A stretch of DNA of 64,000 bases from Mycobacterium alsense. GTDB taxonomy: Bacteria > Actinomycetota > Actinomycetes > Mycobacteriales > Mycobacteriaceae. The notes beneath the pieces were generated by a model. The model did no database searches, was not told the DNA's origin, and worked only from the letters and a program-made list of their open reading frames with translations. Position numbers and translations under genes: made by a program. The number at the start of each line of letters is the position of its first letter. Positions within the stretch are counted from its first letter, which is position 1. The DNA lies in the NCBI RefSeq assembly GCF_002086635.1, contig NZ_MVHD01000002.1, forward strand, positions 1 through 64,000. Direction: 5' to 3'. Of the stretch, positions 16,933-24,748 are shown piece after piece.

Positions 16933-17775
16933 TTGACCGACGCGTACTACGAGCTCATCGACCAGGCCGACGCGCTGGGCGAAAAGTTCCGGGCGACCGA
17001 CCTGGCGCGCGGCACCTGGTCGGCGGCGATCCAGCACGGCGGGCCGGTGTCGGCGCTGCTGGTGCGGGCGCTGGAGCGCTGCGCCCAACGCGACGACACC
17101 CGCCTGGCGCGGGTCGTCATCGACCTGCTGGGCGGGGTGCCCGCGGAGGGCGACCTGTGGGTCAGATCGCAGGTGCAGCGCGGCGGCAAACAGATCGAGC
17201 TGGTCGGCGCCGAGCTGCTGGCCCCGGGCCCCGACGGCCAACCCCGGCCGGTGGCGCGCGCCACCGGCTGGCGGTTGCAGCGGCTGGACACGCGGGCGCT
17301 TTCCCACTCCGCCGCGCCGCCGCCCCGGCCGCGCGGCGCGGCCTACGACCGCAACCTCACGGCCAGGGACTGGGACCGCAACTACGTGCACAGCCTGGAG
17401 TGGCTGTGGCTGACCGAGCCGCTGAGCGAAGGCCCCGGGGAATCCTGGATCAGACCGACCGTGGACCTCGTCAACGGCGAGACCATGACCCCGCTGGAGC
17501 GCCTGTTCGCGGTGGCCGACTGCGCCAACGGCATCGGCAGCAAGCTCGACATCAGCAAGTGGACGTTCCTCAACACCGACCTGGCCGTGCACGTGTTCCG
17601 GGTTCCCGACGGCGACTGGATCGGCATCCGCGCGGAAACCAGCTACGGGCCCGACGGCGTCGGGACGACGGTCGGCACGCTGTTCGACGAGCGGGGCGCG
17701 GTGGGCGCCATCCAGCAGTGCGTGCTGGTGCGCGGGCGCCCGCCCAAGCCCGGGCGGGAAGCGAAAACACCGTGA
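16933..17775 (+). CDS. thioesterase-superfamily protein (TesB-like, acyl-CoA binding)
   Basis: A 280-residue double-hotdog protein. LARGTWSAAIQHGGPVSALL is the first hotdog helix with the QHGG substrate loop, and the second half holds LERLFAVADCANGIGSKLD before NTDLAVHVFRVPDGDWIGI. The TTG start at 16933 is chosen because AAAGG lies upstream and the protein begins with the expected YYELIDQADALG; the longer frame runs inside the lactonase gene. It follows the lactonase after 14 bases and overlaps operator copy 4 at its stop. Whether it is catalytic is uncertain. Confidence 0.82.
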   Translation: MTDAYYELIDQADALGEKFRATDLARGTWSAAIQHGGPVSALLVRALERCAQRDDTRLARVVIDLLGGVPAEGDLWVRSQVQRGGKQIELVGAELLAPGPDGQPRPVARATGWRLQRLDTRALSHSAAPPPRPRGAAYDRNLTARDWDRNYVHSLEWLWLTEPLSEGPGESWIRPTVDLVNGETMTPLERLFAVADCANGIGSKLDISKWTFLNTDLAVHVFRVPDGDWIGIRAETSYGPDGVGTTVGTLFDERGAVGAIQQCVLVRGRPPKPGREAKTP

Positions 17776-17798
17776 CACGCCCGCCCTACTTCGTAAAG
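17773..17798. promoter_or_regulatory. predicted TetR-family operator, copy 4 (diverged)
   Basis: TGACACGC-N9-TTCGTAAAG: the same blocks with two changes in the left and one in the right, and again exactly nine bases between. It starts on the stop codon of the thioesterase-like gene and ends eight bases before the tetR ATG, so binding would cover the tetR ribosome-binding region. This is what autoregulation would look like. Confidence 0.6.
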
Positions 17799-17806
17799 AT
17801 TCAGAT

Positions 17807-18346
17807 ATGAGCCGGCCGGCCCCAGCGGCAGAGTTCGACACCTCGACGCGTCAGCGCATCCTCGACGCCACCGCCGAGGTGCTCGGCCGCAACGGCAAGA
17901 CCAAGCTCAGCCTGTCGGAGGTGGCCACCCAGGCGGGCGTCTCCCGGCCCACGCTCTACCGCTGGTTCGCGTCGAAAGAGGAGCTGCTGACGGCGTTCTC
18001 GCAATACGAGCGACAGACCTTCGAAAGCGGCTTGGTCAAGGCCACCTCGGGGCTGAAGGGCGCCGACAAGCTCGACGCCGTGCTGCGGTTCATCGTCGAG
18101 TACCAGGATTCGTACTCGGGCGTGCGCATGGTCGACGTGGAGCCCGAGCACACCATCGCGCAGTTCTCGCGCGTCATCCCGCAGATGCGCGCCGGCCTGC
18201 AGCGCCACCTTTCCGGACCCAACGCCGCGGTGAAGGCGGCGACCGTGATCCGGATCGCCATCTCGCACTACATCGTTCGCAGCGACGACGCCGACCAGTT
18301 CCTCGAGCAGCTGCGCCACGCCGTCGGCATCAAGGGCAGCACTTAA
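17807..18346 (+). CDS. TetR-family regulator, probable local repressor of the catabolic cluster
   Basis: A 179-residue TetR protein. The N-terminal helix-turn-helix is clear (RQRILDATAEVLGRNG, then LSEVATQAGVSRPTLYRWFASKEEL over about residues 36-60). The C-terminal ligand domain has no family-specific motif. It lies at the end of the lactonase-thioesterase unit, with a diverged operator copy eight bases before its ATG. The match between its position and the four repeated sites makes it the best candidate for their cognate repressor, with a pathway CoA ester or substrate as possible ligand (inference). Confidence 0.9.
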   Translation: MSRPAPAAEFDTSTRQRILDATAEVLGRNGKTKLSLSEVATQAGVSRPTLYRWFASKEELLTAFSQYERQTFESGLVKATSGLKGADKLDAVLRFIVEYQDSYSGVRMVDVEPEHTIAQFSRVIPQMRAGLQRHLSGPNAAVKAATVIRIAISHYIVRSDDADQFLEQLRHAVGIKGST

Positions 18347-18349
18347 TGC

Positions 18350-18412
18350 CCGCGAAACTGTAACTGGCGACGCGCTTCTCGAGTAACGGCGTCGGTAGTT
18401 ACAGTTTCGCGG
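18350..18412. repeat. long perfect inverted repeat between convergent genes
   Basis: Arms of 16 bases, CCGCGAAACTGTAACT (18350-18365) and its exact complement (18397-18412), around a 31-base loop. It fills the gap between the tetR stop (18346) and the convergent oxidase stop (18422). It can act as a bidirectional terminator hairpin, though no T-run follows. Its outer CCGCGA/TCGCGG ends match those of the inverted repeat at 28147-28210, so both may be copies of a dispersed palindromic element. Confidence 0.75.
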
Positions 18413-18421
18413 CGAGGGCGA

Positions 18422-19768
18422 TCAGAACAACACCGCGGCGTTGAGGTAGCCGGTCGGGTCCAGCGCGGCCTTGACCGCCCGCATCGCGGCGATGTCCGCG
18501 GGCTCCCGCGACATGTGCAGGTACGGGCGTTTGCGGCTGCCCACGCCGTGCTCGGAGCTGACGTTGCCGCCGCACTCGGCGATGAGGTCCATCATCGGCG
18601 CGTAGAGCGCCTGCTCGCGCTCGACGGGGCAGCGCAGCACGTTGAGGTGCAGGTTGCCCTCGCCGACGTGGCCGAACAGCACCGGTATCGCCTCGGCAAC
18701 CCGCGCGCGCACCAACGCGACCGCGTCGCGGGCGAACCCGCCGATTGCCGCCAAGGGCAGCGACACGTCGAACTTCAGCGGCGGCCCGTACACGCCGAGC
18801 ACCTCGGCCAGCGATTCTCGAACGCGCCACAACCGTTGCTGCGCAACGGCATCCACGCCCACCGCGGGCTCACCACATAACCGCGCGCCGTCCAGCAGCG
18901 AGGCCAGCCGTTCGGTCTGGTCGTGGTCGGCGGCCAGCTCCACCAAGAGCAGCCAATCGCCCTCGACGGGCGCGCCCACGCCGAGATTTTCGGCGGTCAG
19001 CGCGGCGGCCCGGCGGTCGATCAACTCCAGCGCCGCGATCCCGTCCACGTCCCGAAACGTGCGGCCGGCCTCGATCAGCGCCTCGAGGTCGGCGAACCCG
19101 CAGACCGCGGTCACCCGGTGCGACGGGGTGGGGTGCAGCCGCAGGTCCAGCGCGGTGATGACGCCGAGCGTGCCCTCGGCGCCCACGAACAGCGCCGGCA
19201 GGTCGTAGCCGGTGTTGTCGCGGCGCACCAGGCTGCGGCGGCGGAGCAGCGAACCGTCGGGCAGCGCCACCTGCAGGCCGACGACCTGCTCGCCCATGTT
19301 GCCGTAGCGAACGGTGCGCAACCCGCCGGCGTTCGTGGAGGCCATGCCGCCGACGGTCGCGGTGTCGCGCGCGGCCAGGTCCACGCCGAACACCAAACCC
19401 GCTGCGGCGGCGGCGGTTTGCACGGCGGACAGGGTGGCCCCGGCGCCCGCCGAGAGGCGGCGCTCGACGGTGTCGACCTCGCCGAGGACGCAGAGGCGCT
19501 CGGTGGACACCAGCACGTCGTCGTGCTCGGGGACGGTGCCGGCCACCAGCGAGGTGCGGCCGCCCTGCACCGTCACGTTCGCGCCGGCATCGCGGCACGC
19601 CCGCAGCACCTCGGCGACCTGCTCGGGTGACCCCGGCCGCACCAGCGCGCTGGCCCGCCCGCGGTAGCGGCCGGTGTGGTCGACGCTGCGGCCGGCCAGC
19701 ACGTCGGGGTCGGTCACGACGTGGTTGGAACCGACGATCTCTTCGAGGCCCGCCGGAGTGCGTGGCAT
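18422..19768 (-). CDS. FAD-binding oxidoreductase, D-lactate/glycolate dehydrogenase type (Rv0161-like)
   Basis: A 448-residue flavoprotein of the VAO/GlcD type. The N-terminal PCMH FAD domain contains VTVQGGRTSLVAGTVP and DTATVGGMASTNAGG, with the ALFVGAEGTLGVITA motif near residue 205. The C-terminal oxidase cap ends in FGHVGEGNLHLNVL and SSEHGVGSRKR. It should oxidise a 2-hydroxy acid. From memory it matches M. tuberculosis Rv0161 in size and position, and marks the left end of the conserved block. It is convergent with the tetR gene. Confidence 0.9.
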   Translation of the reverse strand: MPRTPAGLEEIVGSNHVVTDPDVLAGRSVDHTGRYRGRASALVRPGSPEQVAEVLRACRDAGANVTVQGGRTSLVAGTVPEHDDVLVSTERLCVLGEVDTVERRLSAGAGATLSAVQTAAAAAGLVFGVDLAARDTATVGGMASTNAGGLRTVRYGNMGEQVVGLQVALPDGSLLRRRSLVRRDNTGYDLPALFVGAEGTLGVITALDLRLHPTPSHRVTAVCGFADLEALIEAGRTFRDVDGIAALELIDRRAAALTAENLGVGAPVEGDWLLLVELAADHDQTERLASLLDGARLCGEPAVGVDAVAQQRLWRVRESLAEVLGVYGPPLKFDVSLPLAAIGGFARDAVALVRARVAEAIPVLFGHVGEGNLHLNVLRCPVEREQALYAPMMDLIAECGGNVSSEHGVGSRKRPYLHMSREPADIAAMRAVKAALDPTGYLNAAVLF

Positions 19769-19802
19769 GCTCGCGGTTATACCAACCGGCGGCGCCCGCG
19801 GT

Positions 19803-20153
19803 TCAGCCGACGCTGCGTTTCTGTCGCTCGGACAGGAAGGTCGACCAGGACACCACCTCGGGGTGGTGCTGCAGCAAGGCTCGCCGCTGCCGCTCCGTCA
19901 TGCCGCCCCAGATACCGAATTCCACCCGGTTGTCCAGGGCCTCCGCCGCGCACTCCTGCATGACGGGGCAGTGGCGACACAGCGCCGCGGCCTTGCGCTG
20001 GGCGGCGCCGGTGACAAAGAGCCCGTCGGGATCGGCGTCCGCGCACAAGGCTTTCGACGCCCAACCGCCGACGGCTTCCGCCGCGGCCGGGCCGCGGGCC
20101 ACTCCGCGTACCGCAAGGTGTGGCCTTCGATCGGCGGGCCATGATCCTTTCAT
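19803..20153 (-). CDS. WhiB-family iron-sulfur regulator, WhiB4-like
   Basis: A 116-residue WhiB protein. Four cluster-binding cysteines are present (Cys37, Cys59, Cys62, Cys68; CRHCPVMQEC), followed by the FGIWGGMTERQRR turn and a basic C-terminus. The body is very close to what I recall of WhiB4 (Rv3681c), a redox-responsive DNA-binding regulator. The locus differs, so it is probably a paralogue. ATG 20153 is supported by GAGGGGG upstream; GTG 20171 is the alternative. It has its own 111-base upstream region. Confidence 0.92.
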   Translation of the reverse strand: MKGSWPADRRPHLAVRGVARGPAAAEAVGGWASKALCADADPDGLFVTGAAQRKAAALCRHCPVMQECAAEALDNRVEFGIWGGMTERQRRALLQHHPEVVSWSTFLSERQKRSVG

Positions 20154-20264
20154 GAGCTGTCCCCCTCTCACGACACGAGATCCCGCAGGCGGGTGCGTCC
20201 CAGCATGGTTCCCGCGCGCTACGCGGCCTAAACAACACGGGTTGAATAGCCCGGGGGCCGTGGG

Positions 20265-21005
20265 TCAGAACTGCTTGTGCGGCACGTCGGTGACCAGCCC
20301 GCCGTCCATCACGAACTCGCTGCCTGTCGTGTACGACGACTCGTCGCTGGCGAGGAAGAGCACGAACGTCGAGACCTCACGCGACTCGCCCGGGCGACCC
20401 AGCGGGACGGTGACCATGTCCTCGGGCAGCTTCTCGGTCATCGGGGTGCGGATGAACCCGGGATGGATCGAGTTGACCCGGATGTTCAACGGCGCCAGCT
20501 CCAGCGCCGCCGACTTGGCCAGCCCGCGCACCCCCCACTTCGACGCGACGTAGGGGTGCACGGCGGGCGCGCCGCGCAGCCCCTCGATCGACGACACGTT
20601 GATGATCGAGCCGCCCCCGGCCGCTGTCATGGGGTCGACGGCCACCCGCATGCCCAGGAACGTGCCCGTCAGGTTGACGTCAATCACCTTCTGCCACTTG
20701 CCCAGGTCGAAATTCCGCAGTTGCCCGAGGGCGACGATGCCGGCGTTGTTGACCAACACGTTGAGCTTGCCGAAGTCGGAGATCGCCGTGGCGACCGCGG
20801 CGTCCCACTGGTCGGGCTGGGTGACGTCGAGGTGGACGTAGCGCGCCGCGTCACCGATGTCGGCGGCCAGCGCCTTGCCCTCCTCGTCGAGGACGTCGCC
20901 GATCACCACCTTGGCGCCCTCCTCCACCAACAGCCGCGCGTGCGAGGCGCCCATGCCGCGAGCCCCACCACTGATCAGCGCGACCTTGTCGTCTACCCGT
21001 CCCAC
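20265..21005 (-). CDS. SDR oxidoreductase, FabG3/hydroxysteroid dehydrogenase-like
   Basis: A 246-residue SDR with SGGARGMGASHARLLVEEGA (cofactor loop), VNNAG, NVSSIEG and YVASK (catalytic Tyr-Lys). It strongly resembles M. tuberculosis Rv2002 (FabG3, 20-beta-hydroxysteroid dehydrogenase) in the GARGMGASH and VHLDVTQP stretches. The GTG start at 21005 has GGGAG six bases upstream; the TTG at 21011 lies too close to that site. It follows the DapB-like gene by 16 bases, so the two are likely one operon. It probably acts on a steroid or alicyclic alcohol/ketone. Confidence 0.88.
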   Translation of the reverse strand: MGRVDDKVALISGGARGMGASHARLLVEEGAKVVIGDVLDEEGKALAADIGDAARYVHLDVTQPDQWDAAVATAISDFGKLNVLVNNAGIVALGQLRNFDLGKWQKVIDVNLTGTFLGMRVAVDPMTAAGGGSIINVSSIEGLRGAPAVHPYVASKWGVRGLAKSAALELAPLNIRVNSIHPGFIRTPMTEKLPEDMVTVPLGRPGESREVSTFVLFLASDESSYTTGSEFVMDGGLVTDVPHKQF

Positions 21006-21021
21006 TCGCAACTCCCTTCGA

Positions 21022-22122
21022 TTAGGTGGACACCAAATTGCTTGGCGCGTAAAGGCCCTTCCCGGTCACCAGCGGGAGGTCGAGTGTCGTCACGATGCCG
21101 GGCGGCGCCGCGATGACGTCCGGGATGGCGTTGACGATGCGCCCGGCCGCCCCGGCGATCGCGGCGTGGTTGTGGTCGCCCTTGCGACTGCCGGGCGCGA
21201 TGTCCACGGCGTAGGACGGCTCGCCGGTGATCTCGATGCGGTACGAGCCGGCGCCCGAAGCCGGTTGCCGCCATTCGGGTTTCAGGTCGGGGCGCAACCG
21301 GGTGATGTGCTCGATGACGATGGCCGGGTGCCCGTTGACCATCCCGCGGATCTCGAACTGCAGCGCGGCGAGCGTGCCCTTGGCGACGTGGCCGACCGCG
21401 ATGTCGAAGTCTTCGGGCGCCGGCTCGCGCTGGTATGACTCGGTGATCTCGTCGACCTCGATGCCCAGACCGGCGGCCAGCTGACGGATGGCCGTCCCCC
21501 ACGCGATGCCGAGCACGCCCGGCTGCAGCAGCATCGGCACCTCGTCCAGGGGACGGGCGAACCCCATGTAGTTCATTACCTCCGAGCCGTCGTAGCTCGC
21601 GTAGTCGTGGATCTCCATGCAGCGCACCTGCTCGATGCGCTGGCAGGTTCCGGCGAGCGCGAACGGGATCAGATCGTTGACGAACCCCGGGTCGACACCG
21701 CTGATGAAGATGCTCGAATTGCCTTGCCGGGCAGCGTCTTGCACCCGGCCGATGTACTTGTCGGGCATGACGCCCCAGGGGTACTGCAAAAGCCCGGGCG
21801 ACGATCCGACCACGTTGACGCCGGCGGCGAGGATGCGCATGACGTCGGCCATCGCGTCGGGGAGCCGGGTGTCGCCCATGGCGCAGTAGACGACGCACTC
21901 GGGCCGGGTGGCCAAAACGGTGTCGAGGTCCCCGACCGCGCTGACGCCGGTCGCGGTGGGCTCGTCCAGGCCGACGCCGCACAGTTCCCCGGCGTCCCTG
22001 CCCACCTTCGCCGGGCTGGACACGCACACGCCGGTCAGTTCGAACCGCGGGTTGGCGATCAGCTGGGCCAGGGCCAGGCCGCCGACATTTCCGGTGCCGA
22101 CGTGCGCGACGCGGATGGCCAT
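21022..22122 (-). CDS. DapB-like NAD(P)-dependent dehydrogenase (Rossmann fold)
   Basis: A 366-residue protein beginning with a perfect nucleotide-binding motif (VAHVGTGNVGGLALAQLI) and continuing like the dihydrodipicolinate-reductase/amine-dehydrogenase group (GVCVSSPAKVGRDAGELCG). It is much longer than true DapB and lacks a lysine-biosynthesis context, so its substrate is unknown. ATG 22122 has GGAGA eight bases upstream and starts right at the Rossmann strand; the longer frame is rejected. Probably co-transcribed with the downstream SDR. Confidence 0.85.
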   Translation of the reverse strand: MAIRVAHVGTGNVGGLALAQLIANPRFELTGVCVSSPAKVGRDAGELCGVGLDEPTATGVSAVGDLDTVLATRPECVVYCAMGDTRLPDAMADVMRILAAGVNVVGSSPGLLQYPWGVMPDKYIGRVQDAARQGNSSIFISGVDPGFVNDLIPFALAGTCQRIEQVRCMEIHDYASYDGSEVMNYMGFARPLDEVPMLLQPGVLGIAWGTAIRQLAAGLGIEVDEITESYQREPAPEDFDIAVGHVAKGTLAALQFEIRGMVNGHPAIVIEHITRLRPDLKPEWRQPASGAGSYRIEITGEPSYAVDIAPGSRKGDHNHAAIAGAAGRIVNAIPDVIAAPPGIVTTLDLPLVTGKGLYAPSNLVST

Positions 22123-22313
22123 GAGAAATCTCCGTCCCTCGAACGCCCGAAACGTTTCTAGACAGTAGTCCACTATTTTCCTGACCCCCACCGGGGCCAA
22201 CTTGGGCGAAACGCCGGACGCCGCCGCGGCGCCGTTTTAGTCTCGGTCAATACCTAATACCCACGGTCGCGGGTAACTGCCCGGGCAGGGGGCCTGTCGG
22301 GGAGGACGGGGAG

Positions 22314-23822
22314 ATGACGGGTTTGATCACTGTCCCGGAGACGTTGGCGGCGACGGCCGCGGACGTGCAGGGGATCGGTTCGGCAATCAACACCGCCGGC
22401 GCCAGCGCCGCCGGGCAGACCACCGGCATGGTGGCGGCGGCGCAGGACGAGGTCTCGGCGGCGATCGCGGATCTGTTCGCCGCGTATGGCCGGGAGTACC
22501 AAGCGGTCCTGTCGCAGGCCGAGGCCTTTCACGCCGAATTCACCAGGGCCCTGACCGCGGCGGCGGGCACCTACGCGCAGGCCGAGGCCGCCAACACGGC
22601 CCTGGTCTCCGGGGTCTCGAACGAGATCACCGCGCCGATCCGGGCGCTGCTGGGGCAGTCGCCGGTCACCGGCGGCGCGTCCACCGGCGGCAGCTCGCTG
22701 ATCTCGACGGTGCGATTGGCCGCGGCCGGGGACCCCGTGGTCGCGTTGATCATGGGCGGCACCAACAACCCCGAGCCCGACCCCATCTACGTGCAAAACG
22801 TCGTCAATGCCTACATCAAGAACGCTAGCGCCATCCAGCCCCTGTTCACGCCCGAGCAGTTCTGGCCGGTGACCCCCGGGCTCGGCAACCTGACGTTCGG
22901 CCAGTCCGTCGCCCAGGGCGTGGGCCTGCTGGATGCCAAACTCAACTCGCTTCTCGCCGGCATGGGCAACCCCAACCACGCCGTCGTTTTCGGCTATTCG
23001 CAGAGCGCAACGATCGCCACCAACGAGATCAACGCGCTGATGGCGGCGGGCTCGCCCCATTCGGACCAGCTGTCCTTTGTGCTGGTGGGCAACCCCAACA
23101 ACCCTGTCGGCGGCATCCTGTCGCGCTTTCCCGGTTTCTACATCCCGTTCCTGGACGTGTACTTCAACGGCGCCACCCCGCCGAACTCGCCGTACCCGAC
23201 ATCGATCTACACGGCGCAATACGACGGCATCGCCGACCTGCCCCAGTACCCGCTCAATCTGGTGTCCGACCTCAACGCGTTCATGGGCTACTTCTTCGTG
23301 CACAACACCTATCCGCTGATGACCGCCACCCAGGTCAGCAGCGCCGTGCACTTGCCGACGTCGCCCGGCTACACCGGCACCAATTACTACATGTTCATGA
23401 CGCAGAACCTGCCGCTGCTGGAGCCGATCCGCGCCATTCCCTATGCGGGTCCCCCGATCGCCGACATCTTCCAGCCCGACCTGCGGGTGCTCGTCGACCT
23501 GGGCTACGCCGACTACGGGCCCACCGGCAACTACGCGAACATCCCGACGCCGGCCGGCCTGTTCTCCATACCCAACCCGTTCACGGTCATCCCCTACCTC
23601 GCCCTGGGCGCCGTGCAGGGGCCCTACGGCGCGGCGGTCGAGATCGGGGTGGAGGCCGGGCTGGTGTCGCCGGACTTGTTCCCCGACACCTACCCGTGGG
23701 TCCCGTCGATCAACCCCGGCCTGAACATCTCGCTGGGACAGTCGAGCGTGACGCTGCTGTCGCTACTCAGCGGGTCCGCGGGAAGCGTGCTGCACCTCAT
23801 CCCGGCGCCGGTCTTCCCCTGA
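22314..23822 (+). CDS. PE-family protein with C-terminal PE-PPE serine-hydrolase domain (PE3/PE4-like)
   Basis: A 502-residue protein. Residues 1-95 form a PE helical hairpin (VPETLAATAADVQGIGSAIN) ending in YAQAE, a YxxxE type VII secretion signal. The rest is the PE-PPE alpha/beta hydrolase domain: the nucleophile motif is GYSQSATIATNE, with the acidic and His regions in YDGIADLPQYPLN and FVHNTYP. It should be exported by an ESX system and act as an esterase or lipase at the cell surface. In position it corresponds to Rv0159c/Rv0160c (PE3/PE4), but only one copy is present here. Confidence 0.92.
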   Translation: MTGLITVPETLAATAADVQGIGSAINTAGASAAGQTTGMVAAAQDEVSAAIADLFAAYGREYQAVLSQAEAFHAEFTRALTAAAGTYAQAEAANTALVSGVSNEITAPIRALLGQSPVTGGASTGGSSLISTVRLAAAGDPVVALIMGGTNNPEPDPIYVQNVVNAYIKNASAIQPLFTPEQFWPVTPGLGNLTFGQSVAQGVGLLDAKLNSLLAGMGNPNHAVVFGYSQSATIATNEINALMAAGSPHSDQLSFVLVGNPNNPVGGILSRFPGFYIPFLDVYFNGATPPNSPYPTSIYTAQYDGIADLPQYPLNLVSDLNAFMGYFFVHNTYPLMTATQVSSAVHLPTSPGYTGTNYYMFMTQNLPLLEPIRAIPYAGPPIADIFQPDLRVLVDLGYADYGPTGNYANIPTPAGLFSIPNPFTVIPYLALGAVQGPYGAAVEIGVEAGLVSPDLFPDTYPWVPSINPGLNISLGQSSVTLLSLLSGSAGSVLHLIPAPVFP

Positions 23823-23841
23823 TTCGGGCCCCGTTTCCGGC

Positions 23842-24474
23842 CTATCGCCGCTCGGGCCCGAGGGGCGAGTTCTGCCGGATCGAGTCGTCGCGGATCAGCC
23901 CCCGCAGCAGCGCGGTGCTGAATTCGGCGGCGATCTCCTTGGCGGTGCGCCGCCCGCTCGGCCGCAGCCACCGGTAGCTGCCGAGCGTCATCCCGATGTA
24001 GCCGAGCGCCAGCACGTGCGAGTCGCACGGGTAGAACTCGCCGCTGGCGATTCCGCGGTCGATGAGCCCGTGCACGTGCTGGTAGACCTGGGTTTCCTTC
24101 TCGCGGACCTCGGCGACCTGCTCGGCGGTGAACCATTCGGTGATGTAGGGCGCCTCCTGGAAATACACCGCGGCCCGCTCGGGGTCGCTCGCGATCCCGG
24201 TGAGCAGGCGGACGGTGTACTGGTAGAGCGCTTCGCGGGCGGTCCAGGACGGGTCGTCGTGCACGGCGGCCAGCGTGCCCTCGGCGGCCTGGCGGTAGAT
24301 GTCGAACAGGATCAGCGACTTGCTGGCGTAGTAGTGGTAGACGGTTGCCTTGTTCAGCCCGATCACGTCGGCGACGTCGTCCATCCGGGTGCCGTGATAG
24401 CCGCGCGCGGCGAACAGCTTGGTGGCAACGGCCAGCAACTCCTCGCGGCGGGTCACCCCGTTCTCGGATGGCAT
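23842..24474 (-). CDS. TetR-family regulator (Rv0158-like)
   Basis: A 210-residue TetR repressor: RREELLAVATKLFAARGYHG, then MDDVADVIGLNKATVYHYYASKSL as helix-turn-helix at about 30-55, followed by a long ligand domain. ATG 24474. It is convergent with the PE-PPE gene and divergent from the small gene at 24617. By synteny (remembered) it is Rv0158. A 16-base imperfect dyad (24512-24527) upstream could be its own operator. Confidence 0.9.
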   Translation of the reverse strand: MPSENGVTRREELLAVATKLFAARGYHGTRMDDVADVIGLNKATVYHYYASKSLILFDIYRQAAEGTLAAVHDDPSWTAREALYQYTVRLLTGIASDPERAAVYFQEAPYITEWFTAEQVAEVREKETQVYQHVHGLIDRGIASGEFYPCDSHVLALGYIGMTLGSYRWLRPSGRRTAKEIAAEFSTALLRGLIRDDSIRQNSPLGPERR

Positions 24475-24511
24475 GTCGTGCGCCCTCTATCGTCTGCGTC
24501 GTCGCTGTCGG

Positions 24512-24527
24512 CCAATCAACTGGTTGG
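24512..24527. promoter_or_regulatory. imperfect dyad upstream of the Rv0158-like tetR
   Basis: CCAATCAACTGGTTGG matches its own reverse complement at 12 of 16 positions. It lies 38 bases upstream of the TetR ATG at 24474 and about 90 bases upstream of the small gene at 24617. A TetR operator would be expected in this divergent gap. There is only one copy and the symmetry is imperfect. Confidence 0.3.
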
Positions 24528-24616
24528 ACAGTCTAAGGCCACCGCGGCCCTGTCGCCGCGGCACGTCTGCGACTAGGATGATGTGTCGAACTGGTCGCGA
24601 GTCGAGAGGTGGGGAC

Positions 24617-24742
24617 ATGGATCCGAGTCCGGACTATGACGTGAGCGACGAGATCGAGTTCTTCTTCCGGTACGTGCCGTGGGGTCTGCGCGGCGTGGTC
24701 GACGGCAACGGCTACCCGCCGCCGGCATATCCGCCGGTCTAA
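24617..24742 (+). CDS. small conserved acidic protein, 41 residues (Rv0157A position)
   Basis: A 41-residue product rich in acidic and aromatic residues (DYDVSDEIEFFFRYVPWG) with a proline-tyrosine tail (YPPPAYPPV). GAGAGGTGGGG precedes the ATG by a few bases. It ends six bases before the convergent pntB stop. It occupies the place where the H37Rv annotation has the small gene Rv0157A; I believe they correspond, but cannot compare sequences here. No transmembrane segment. Function is unknown. Confidence 0.6.
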   Translation: MDPSPDYDVSDEIEFFFRYVPWGLRGVVDGNGYPPPAYPPV

Positions 24743-24748
24743 GCGGCG

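Noticed and set aside
20221..20264. Weak hairpin GGG...CCC between the SDR stop and the whiB gene
   Set aside because: The stem is too short and no T-tract is convincing on the minus strand.
22314..23822. PE_PGRS assignment for the PE proteins
   Set aside because: There are no Gly-Gly-Ala/Asn repeats; the C-terminal domain is the PE-PPE hydrolase in all four.
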